In this document: piece after piece, positions 1 to 4,691 of the stretch
Layout: each line of letters starts with the position of its first letter
Numbering within the stretch: position 1 is the stretch's first letter
Assembly: GCA_017934845.1 (NCBI GenBank)
Contig: JAGBIR010000140.1
Coordinates: 1-7,135 of the forward strand
Length of the DNA stretch: 7,135 bases
Reading direction: 5' to 3'
DNA from: Alistipes sp.
Lineage (GTDB): Bacteria > Bacteroidota > Bacteroidia > Bacteroidales > Rikenellaceae
Position numbers and translations under genes: made by a program
The notes under the pieces: model-generated
Seen by the model: the letters and a program-made list of their open reading frames with translations, nothing else
Databases searched by the model: none
What the model was told of the DNA's origin: nothing

Positions 1-197
1 ACAATTGGGTAAAGTATTGGTTGGCAAGTACGCAAGAGCAGCCCTTACCCAATTGATTGGCATCTACCTTATATAAAACTCTTGCTACCAAGTCCGTATC
101 TGTGAGGTAGTAATTTCCAAAGGTAGATTCCAATCATTAGCACAAGGGGATGTTGTTGGTATCTGTAAACTAATACGTTGTGCTAATGTGGAATGAC
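1..197. repeat. Repeat A, copy 1 (5' end cut by window edge)
   Basis: This is one of two copies of a dispersed element; the other lies at 4403-4606. By hand alignment the two share about 177 of 197 positions, with one 1-nt indel (about 89%). The copy is strongly self-complementary. CAATTGGGTAA (2-12) pairs perfectly with TTACCCAATTG (45-55). ATCTACCTT (62-70) pairs with AAGGTAGAT (120-128). ATTCCA (127-132) plus ATTAGCACAA (136-145) pair with TTGTGCTAAT (178-187) plus TGGAAT (189-194). It ends in TGTGGAATGAC, which in copy 2 is one of two terminal inverted repeats; the matching left end here would start about 8 nt before the window. No coding potential is visible. A MITE-like element or a structured RNA are both possible; strand is undetermined. 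Confidence 0.8.
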
Positions 198-240
198 AGT
201 CGTTACGACCGTTTTATGAATCATTATAGCGGAAGTGACA
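197..240. repeat. Repeat B, copy 1 (double-hairpin repeat)
   Basis: A short repeat that directly abuts repeat A copy 1. It begins with a small palindrome (GTCGT-T-ACGAC, 199-209), followed by a segment containing CATTATAGCGGAAGTGAC. It matches the repeats at 4347-4389 and 6950-6990 along its length with scattered substitutions. In the better preserved copies the second half forms a TTTCC/GGAAA hairpin; here that pairing is degraded (TTTTA against GGAAG). No gene overlaps it. It resembles REP-like palindromic repeats, but the family is not one I can name. Confidence 0.65.
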
Positions 241-251
241 ATCTGCGGGGC

Positions 252-314
252 GGTAATAGTTATACCCCTCTGTCACTTGCGTGACATCTCCCCTATATTA
301 GGGGCGAAGTTTTA
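252..314. repeat. Repeat C, copy 1 (two-palindrome unit)
   Basis: A 63-nt unit repeated at 7034-7093 with one substitution and three deleted bases. It contains two hairpins: TGTCAC-TTGC-GTGACA (271-286) and CCCCTA-TAT-TAGGGG (290-304). Similar 'CTCTGTCAC...GTGACATCTCCCC' intergenic repeats are, from general familiarity, common in gut bacterial genomes, but I cannot name a described family. It lies downstream of the methyltransferase gene on its transcription strand, beyond the likely terminator. Confidence 0.7.
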
Positions 315-360
315 ATAGAAAAAAATTCTACCCACTACATTTTTAGGGATGCAAAACAAA

Positions 361-384
361 CTCTCCCCTACATTAGGGGCGAAA
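361..384. repeat. Repeat C' palindrome, copy 1
   Basis: A second CCCCTA-CAT-TAGGGG palindrome (365-379), followed by CGAAATTT, almost repeats the end of the C unit (290-311) 75 nt away. The same C-then-palindrome arrangement recurs at 7069-7134. Around 391-415 there is also a short stretch (AGCGGTCGTT then ATATGGCGAAATT) that looks like a repeat B with its middle deleted. That last point is weak. Confidence 0.55.
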
Positions 385-422
385 TTTAATAGCGGTCGTT
401 GGATATGGCGAAATTATAAGGA

Positions 423-453
423 AACAAGGCAGATGCGCCTAAAGAGCCTTGTT
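423..453 (-). terminator. Possible terminator of the methyltransferase operon
   Basis: On the minus strand AACAAGGC (453-446) can pair with GCCTTGTT (430-423) in an 8-bp stem with a 15-nt loop, starting 9 nt past the stop codon. The run of T after it is short (TTT, then CC), so intrinsic termination would be weak. An alternative 9-bp pairing uses the same 3' arm with AAACAAGGC at 475-467, which overlaps the last codons of the gene. Confidence 0.45.
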
Positions 454-462
454 AGACGGATT

Positions 463-1623
463 CTACGCCTTGTTTTTAAGGTATATAACATAATCCTTAC
501 CCCTTACTCGTGTCAGGGCAACGCGGCAATCGGCACCGCAACGCAGCGAGCATCGTTTGCGCAAGGTGTCGATATCCATCGGGAAGTCGCGCAACATAAT
601 ATCCACTCCGAGTCCCTTCATCTTGGATTTGAAATCCTTGGGCGAGAATAATCCAATGCGATCGATCTCCTCAACGCGGCCCAAAACATCGGCAGGCATC
701 TGGCGAGCGAAGCCGAAAGAGTTGTTGCTCCACACGTCGGCACAGGGGGCCAAAGCGTGCATCGTAAGGCGCGCCTTTTGCAGAGCTACATCGGGGATAA
801 TCAGATATTTATACTCGTAACCCATAAAGATTTCCGGCATCTCGCACGCTCTCTCGGCCTTCTCGCGCGAGATAACATAGCGACCGCGACCCAGCACCTC
901 GGCAGCGATTTGCGACGGGCGGCCATCGATATAGACCATAACCTCCTTGCACTCGCCACAGAGCGACACCACCTCGACGCTGCAATTCTCGAACAGGCGC
1001 AGAGCCTCGTCAACATCGAACAGCGGCGAGAGTTTCATCGCAACATTATAGCCTATGCGCCACAAATCGGGCATCAGCGCAAGTATATTGGGCGAGCAGT
1101 CCTCCAAACGAACGACGCGCCGTCCGCTCGCGGTACGGCGGTCGGGGTCGGCAAACACCCAATCGAAATGCTCGTGCGCAGAGGCTACATAATCCTCGGC
1201 CGAGGTGGTTATAACCTCCACATTGTCAATACCTTGACGGCGGAAATTCTCGCGCACGACATCTGCCAGCACCTCGTCACGCTCCAGCGTTACGACACGC
1301 TTAAAGCGTCGTGCAAAGGCTGCCACATCGACACCCAGACCGCAGGTCAAATCCAACAGACTCTCGCCCTCGATATGTTTCGAGGCGGCAGTCTGCTCAC
1401 TCGACGACTGCTCGAAGGCACGCGGCGGGATGATGGCGCGCGCAGCATAGAGCGACGGCAGTTTTGTCTTGGCGCGCTGGAGGTACTTCACCTGCGTAGC
1501 CACCTCGCGAGCAAACGGCACACGCCTGTCGAGCGCAATCTGCAACGGATCACGATCGATATTTCGCTCAATCTCGGCACGCACGTCCTCGCGGCACAAT
1601 ATGTCGAACTCCTCGCGCGTCAT
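463..1623 (-). CDS. Class I SAM-dependent methyltransferase with THUMP-like C-terminal domain
   Basis: The product is a 386-aa cytoplasmic protein that probably methylates an RNA using S-adenosylmethionine. An N-terminal helical segment (about 1-85) precedes a Rossmann methyltransferase core. The core has motif I LDLTCGLGVD (90-99), the acidic SAM-ribose position in TLERD (112-116), and a motif IV-like DWVFADPDRR (154-163). The C-terminal 60 or so residues, with FSPKDFKSKMKGLGVD and a basic cysteine-containing tail, match the THUMP-like domain that follows such methyltransferases in Bacteroidota. The architecture and length fit that family. The substrate is not known to me, so no gene symbol is given. 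The ATG lies 9 nt after the stop of the upstream DUF486 gene, with no Shine-Dalgarno, so the two are probably one operon. High GC on this strand produces a long antisense open frame that is not real. Confidence 0.9.
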   Translation of the reverse strand: MTREEFDILCREDVRAEIERNIDRDPLQIALDRRVPFAREVATQVKYLQRAKTKLPSLYAARAIIPPRAFEQSSSEQTAASKHIEGESLLDLTCGLGVDVAAFARRFKRVVTLERDEVLADVVRENFRRQGIDNVEVITTSAEDYVASAHEHFDWVFADPDRRTASGRRVVRLEDCSPNILALMPDLWRIGYNVAMKLSPLFDVDEALRLFENCSVEVVSLCGECKEVMVYIDGRPSQIAAEVLGRGRYVISREKAERACEMPEIFMGYEYKYLIIPDVALQKARLTMHALAPCADVWSNNSFGFARQMPADVLGRVEEIDRIGLFSPKDFKSKMKGLGVDIMLRDFPMDIDTLRKRCSLRCGADCRVALTRVRGKDYVIYLKNKA

Positions 1624-1632
1624 AGGCGAACT

Positions 1633-2001
1633 CTACTTCATAAACACGAAATATACCGCCAGCACAAGGCATCCGAAGGCGGCAAAGTGATTCCAATGCA
1701 ACGACTCGCCACGGAAGGCAAGCGTCGTAAAGAGGGTAAAGACGATAAGCGTAATAACCTCCTGAATAACTTTAAGTTGCATAAGCGTGAAAGGGCCTCC
1801 GTTGCCCGTAAAGCCGATACGGTTGGCAGGAATCTGGCACGAATATTCGGCCAGGGCGATACCCCACGAGAAGATAATCACCAACCACAAGGGCCACGAC
1901 GAGATGAGTTTCATCTGCTGCAATTTCAGGTGGCCATACCACGCAAAGGTCATAAAGACGTTGCTCACGACGAGCAACAAAATGGTGTACAGAGCTTTCA
2001 T
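1633..2001 (-). CDS. DUF486 family (DMT-like) small membrane protein
   Basis: This encodes a 122-aa inner-membrane protein of the DUF486 family, which is related to small drug/metabolite-type transporters. No substrate is established, so transport is inference. Four hydrophobic helices are visible at about 3-20, 35-52, 76-97 and 102-120. Family-typical stretches are NVFMTFAWYGHLK (14-26), AEYSCQIPANRIG (51-63), FTLMQLKVIQE (71-81) and WNHFAAF (103-109). The start is the ATG of MKALYTILLL. The open frame extends 38 codons further upstream, but those residues are basic and low-complexity, do not match the family, and begin without an ATG. It is the first gene of a likely operon, 9 nt before the methyltransferase; the pairing gives no obvious functional clue. 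Confidence 0.9.
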   Translation of the reverse strand: MKALYTILLLVVSNVFMTFAWYGHLKLQQMKLISSWPLWLVIIFSWGIALAEYSCQIPANRIGFTGNGGPFTLMQLKVIQEVITLIVFTLFTTLAFRGESLHWNHFAAFGCLVLAVYFVFMK

Positions 2002-2029
2002 TTTACTGAATTTTAGCCTTAATCGACGA

Positions 2030-2037
2030 CAAAGATA
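2030..2037 (-). promoter_or_regulatory. Candidate -7 box for the DUF486/methyltransferase operon
   Basis: TATCTTTG on the minus strand matches the Bacteroidota -7 consensus TAnnTTTG, 28 nt before the ATG. The -33 element is poor: only TTTTC (2065-2061) lies at a suitable distance. A second match, TATATTTG at 2120-2113, would give a leader of about 105 nt but also lacks a good -33. Either or both may serve. Confidence 0.4.
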
Positions 2038-2135
2038 GCGTAAAATGAGAAAAAGAGGTTGAAAATTCGACGTTTTTGGATTAGAAAGGCTGTAATAGGT
2101 TGCTATGCTCTGCAAATATAACTGAAAGCCAGGCC

Positions 2136-2708
2136 CTATCCGCGTATCCTCACAACCTGCTCGCGCGGCATCTTACGGCCCTTGGGCAGTGTGATGCGCA
2201 GCAGATGTTCGGTCGCAACGCCCTTGCCACTTTTGAGTGCGGGCTGCCAGCGGGGAGCCTCCTCGATAGCACTCTGCACACGACGCAGCAGGCGTTTGTC
2301 GGTAGCCTCCAGAACGTCGGTCGCCACGATGGAGCCATCCTCGCCCACGGTGAGCGAGATAATCACTCGCGCCACGCCATCGGTGTCGGTCCACTTCACG
2401 CGGTCGGCAATGTAGTTGCTATAACTCTGCTCAATGCCATCGACCACGAACATTGCGGGTGTATCGTAACGCAGGGTGATTAAAACCACTCCGTTAGAGG
2501 CCTCGTTGCCATACTTTGCTATAATCTGCTCGTCGATAGCAAGCAGCTGGTTGTCAACAATATCGGCAGGGTCAATCTCCTTAACCTGCTGCTCGGTCAT
2601 CCGCTCGCCATTGACAATATAAACGGGTGTGCGGCTACGCTTTTGCGCACCGGCAGTGTTCATGCCGAACACCAGAAATGATACTATTAGTGCAAAAATT
2701 ATTCTCAT
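2136..2708 (-). CDS. Secreted TonB C-terminal-domain protein with plug-like segment
   Basis: A 190-aa exported protein. Residues 1-21 form a signal peptide (MRIIFALIVSFLVFGMNTAGA, with likely cleavage before QKRS). Residues about 28-80 contain YIVNG...EIDPADI...YGNEASNGVVLITLR. This resembles the short plug-like segment of Bacteroidota TonB-dependent receptors and TonB-like proteins (VDG...I.P.DI...YG..ANGVI.I). Residues about 105-176 match a TonB C-terminal domain: VARVIISLTVGEDGSI, a conserved APRWQPA, then GKGV...LRITLP. TonB C-domains bind outer-membrane transporters, but there is no anchor after signal cleavage and no proline-rich spacer, so a classical energy-transducer role is doubtful. 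The start is the ATG that gives the signal peptide; the frame continues 15 codons upstream only to a TTG. A likely promoter lies immediately upstream, separating it from the neighbouring 479-aa gene. Confidence 0.85.
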   Translation of the reverse strand: MRIIFALIVSFLVFGMNTAGAQKRSRTPVYIVNGERMTEQQVKEIDPADIVDNQLLAIDEQIIAKYGNEASNGVVLITLRYDTPAMFVVDGIEQSYSNYIADRVKWTDTDGVARVIISLTVGEDGSIVATDVLEATDKRLLRRVQSAIEEAPRWQPALKSGKGVATEHLLRITLPKGRKMPREQVVRIRG

Positions 2709-2712
2709 AGTG

Positions 2713-2743
2713 CAAAGATACTCGCTTCGCACGACAAACGCAA
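2713..2743 (-). promoter_or_regulatory. Promoter for the TonB-C-domain gene, nearly abutting the ATG
   Basis: The minus strand has TATCTTTG (2720-2713) with TTG (2743-2741) 20 nt upstream, a good Bacteroidota -33/-7 pair. Only four bases separate the -7 box from the ATG at 2708, so transcription would start at or inside the start codon. TATTTTTG at 2758-2751 is an alternative -7 box that would leave a normal leader, but no -33 TTG lies at a suitable distance from it. Confidence 0.55.
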
Positions 2744-2788
2744 CAACACCCAAAAATATTGTTCCGCCAAAACGTGCTACGCGGCAAA

Positions 2789-4228
2789 CTACTCCGGACG
2801 GAACTCCTGCCAGATATTCGTCACTACGTCACCGGTCTTTTTAAGGAATGGCACACTATTCAAAGTCAGTTTCTTACCGCCGCGCTCAACGCACACGGTG
2901 TATATCACATCGCAATATTTTTGATTGGAAGGAGTGTTGGCACCCCACCATTTGCTATATATACTCTTTAAGCCGGCTTCGCTGTCCCTCGCATTGAGTC
3001 CAAACTGAGTAGCCCACTTCGACTTCTTATAAATCTTGTATTTCAGAATCTTATCGCCAACCTTCAGGTAGCTATCGGGCGTAGCGTAAGTTACAACATT
3101 AGACTCATCGCAGGCCCACATTCTCTCAAAGGTATTAACCTGAACCTTACACAGATTACGCAAATAGGTATCATACATAAAGACCCAAGTGGCCCACGCC
3201 TTATAGACATCCACGACATTCAATCTAATGTCGGCATGAGCATCAAACGTCGCCTGCCATACGATTGGAGCCGCCTGCTGGTCGGGGTCGTTGATACGCT
3301 TGGCATCCAACAACGAAATCTCCAAAAACATATCGGTGCTACTCGTGGTTTGAGTGTAGCCACCCTCGCGAATGGTCTGATTGTTCTGCTTGGTTGTGTA
3401 TTCGGTAGCTCGCGTCAGGGCATTATATTGTGCAGTGGTTTTGCTGCCGTGGTTGATGGTACGCACCGTAGGCGGTACATAGGTCGAAGAGATACTCTCG
3501 CGGCTATCCTTTGCGATGGTAAATATCACATCGGGATTCTCTGTATCGCGCTGCCAAAAACCCGGGATATGTAGCTTCTCTAAAATTGCACGATCGACCA
3601 AAGGATCATCGCCAACAATGGCAAAGTCGTAGGTATTAACATAAAACCAGTCGAAATCGGGGTCGATCAACTCATTGCACTTTACACCCGTCTTCTTGAA
3701 TTTGCTATTACGCTCGGCGATATTCTTCTTATAAATCGAGGTGTAGTTACTCCAAAAATCACCCGCCTTTCGCTCGCCCGCAAGTGCATTATTCACAGCG
3801 TCTTGAATATATTGCAAACTTGCACGCTTCTGAGGCAGGGGTTTGCTATTTAGCACCAACGTTTCCGGCTCTGAATCGGATGTCGCCCAGACTTTCAGTT
3901 CAACCTTCTCGGGGCTATTATCCAAAATCGTGTAGAACTCCTGCTCACTCATACCTTTGGTCGATTGGCCATTGATTTCGAGCACTACAAGACCATGAAA
4001 AATGTTATGAGCCCCCTCGATAACTTCAACGGCGGGTTCGTTCTCATCATAAGATGCGGAGCCATTTGCCTGACCGGTGAATGTGGAAAAGCCATAATAG
4101 TGATCGTTTGTTACGGTAAGATACTCTTTGGCCCAACTGCTAAGACGCTTAACCTCGAAGAGGTGACCCTGTGCAAAAAGCGAGGTGCCAAACACCGCCA
4201 TACACAACAATAATCCCCATTTTTTCAT
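2789..4228 (-). CDS. Secreted PDZ-like/DUF4136-like protein of unknown function
   Basis: A 479-aa exported protein. It has a signal peptide (MKKWGLLLCMAVFGTSLFA, cleavage before QGHLF). Residues about 65-130 resemble a PDZ fold: GLVVLEINGQSTKGMSEQEF, then VELKV and a final ETLVLNSKPL. Residues about 192-350 resemble DUF4136: FDWFYVNTYDFAIVGDDP, a PDVIFTIAK strand, a Thr/Gln-rich stretch, then TDMFLEISLLDAKR and PIVWQATFDA. The last 90 residues hold a second PDZ-like pattern: YLKVGDKILKYKI (387-399) and YTVCVERGGKKLTLNSVP (443-460). No protease triad or metal-binding motif is visible, so an envelope scaffold or binding role is inference. It sits alone between its own promoter and the next gene's promoter; no convincing terminator follows. 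By eye it is richer in AT and in Lys/Asn codons than its neighbours. Confidence 0.85.
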   Translation of the reverse strand: MKKWGLLLCMAVFGTSLFAQGHLFEVKRLSSWAKEYLTVTNDHYYGFSTFTGQANGSASYDENEPAVEVIEGAHNIFHGLVVLEINGQSTKGMSEQEFYTILDNSPEKVELKVWATSDSEPETLVLNSKPLPQKRASLQYIQDAVNNALAGERKAGDFWSNYTSIYKKNIAERNSKFKKTGVKCNELIDPDFDWFYVNTYDFAIVGDDPLVDRAILEKLHIPGFWQRDTENPDVIFTIAKDSRESISSTYVPPTVRTINHGSKTTAQYNALTRATEYTTKQNNQTIREGGYTQTTSSTDMFLEISLLDAKRINDPDQQAAPIVWQATFDAHADIRLNVVDVYKAWATWVFMYDTYLRNLCKVQVNTFERMWACDESNVVTYATPDSYLKVGDKILKYKIYKKSKWATQFGLNARDSEAGLKSIYSKWWGANTPSNQKYCDVIYTVCVERGGKKLTLNSVPFLKKTGDVVTNIWQEFRPE

Positions 4229-4261
4229 ATCGCATTAATTTTATGATTTCCAGATTTATAA

Positions 4262-4293
4262 CAAAGTTAATAATATTTTATTCGATATTACAA
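4262..4293 (-). promoter_or_regulatory. Promoter for the 479-aa PDZ/DUF4136-like gene
   Basis: On the minus strand TTG (4293-4291, within AATTG) is followed after 21 nt by TAACTTTG (4269-4262), fitting the Bacteroidota -33/-7 consensus. The box is 33 nt before the ATG, giving a short AT-rich leader without a Shine-Dalgarno. Repeats B and A lie further upstream and do not disturb it. Confidence 0.6.
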
Positions 4294-4346
4294 TTTTGTT
4301 ATAAAAATCTTAAGCAGTCGCATTTCGGGTTGGGTAATTCAAAATT

Positions 4347-4389
4347 CAGCCGTGACGGCTGTTTCCTGAAGCATTATGGCGGAAATGAC
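4347..4389. repeat. Repeat B, copy 2 (double-hairpin repeat)
   Basis: The best preserved B copy. It opens with the palindrome CAGCCGT-G-ACGGCTG (4347-4361). TTTCC (4362-4366) and GGAAA (4381-4385) then form a second hairpin around TGAAGCATTATGGC. It ends in ATGAC, like repeat A, which begins 14 nt later. It lies upstream of the promoter of the 479-aa gene. Confidence 0.7.
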
Positions 4390-4402
4390 GGCAATAAATA
4401 TA

Positions 4403-4606
4403 GTCATGCCACAATTGGGTAAAGTATTGATTGACAAGTACGTAAGAGTTACCATTACACAATTGACTGGCATCTACCTTATATAAACCCTCGCTACCAA
4501 GTCCGTATCTGGAAGGTAATAATTATAAAAGGTAGATTCCAATCATTAGCACAAGGCGATGTTGTTGGTATCTGTAAACCAATATGTTGTGCTAATGTGG
4601 AATGAC
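4403..4606. repeat. Repeat A, copy 2 (complete, ~204 bp, MITE-like)
   Basis: A complete copy of the element at 1-197. Its ends are imperfect 11-bp terminal inverted repeats: GTCATGCCACA (4403-4413) and TGTGGAATGAC (4596-4606), with 10 of 11 positions matching. No clear target duplication is seen. Internal stems are CAATTG...CAATTG (4412-4465, with one GGG/CAC mismatch), ATCTACCTT/AAGGTAGAT, and a long 3' hairpin (4536-4603: ATTCCA, ATTAGCACAA, TTGTGCTAAT, TGGAAT). Differences from copy 1 cluster in the first stem-loop and in loops; both arms of the 3' hairpin are unchanged. It sits neatly between the M13 peptidase terminator and the next gene's promoter. No coding frame is visible. Confidence 0.75.
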
Positions 4607-4633
4607 GGCCTGCAGGGCGAAATTAGAATTAAC

Positions 4634-4666
4634 AAAAAAATCGGGAACGTAAAATTACGCTCCCGA
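4634..4666 (-). terminator. Intrinsic terminator of the M13 peptidase gene
   Basis: On the minus strand TCGGGAGCGTA (4666-4656) pairs with TACGTTCCCGA (4651-4641) in an 11-bp stem with one G-U pair and a 4-nt loop. Seven T residues (4640-4634) follow at once. It lies about 25 nt past the stop codon and is the clearest terminator in the window. Confidence 0.92.
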
Positions 4667-4691
4667 CATATCTCGATCTTCGTAAAATCGC

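Noticed and set aside
290..379. Possible CRISPR array from the spaced CCCCTA/TAGGGG palindromes
   Set aside because: There are only two units per locus, with short palindromes, unequal spacing (75 and 45 nt), spacers that are related or A-rich, and no cas genes.
349..651. Plus-strand frame of 100 codons starting in the repeat region
   Set aside because: It runs from a repeat C' palindrome into the antisense of the methyltransferase gene, and its product is not protein-like in composition.
757..2016. Plus-strand open frame of 419 codons
   Set aside because: It is antisense to the methyltransferase and DUF486 genes, whose products have clear family motifs. Its product is His/Arg/Gln-rich with no recognisable domain.
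2002..2115. N-terminal extension of the DUF486 protein
   Set aside because: It has no ATG, a basic low-complexity sequence unlike the family, and it spans the candidate -7 box; the ATG at 2001 gives the normal family start.
2759..2788. Terminator after the 479-aa gene
   Set aside because: Only a 4-5 bp CCGC/GCGG pairing with a large loop is possible, and no T-run follows directly; too weak to list.
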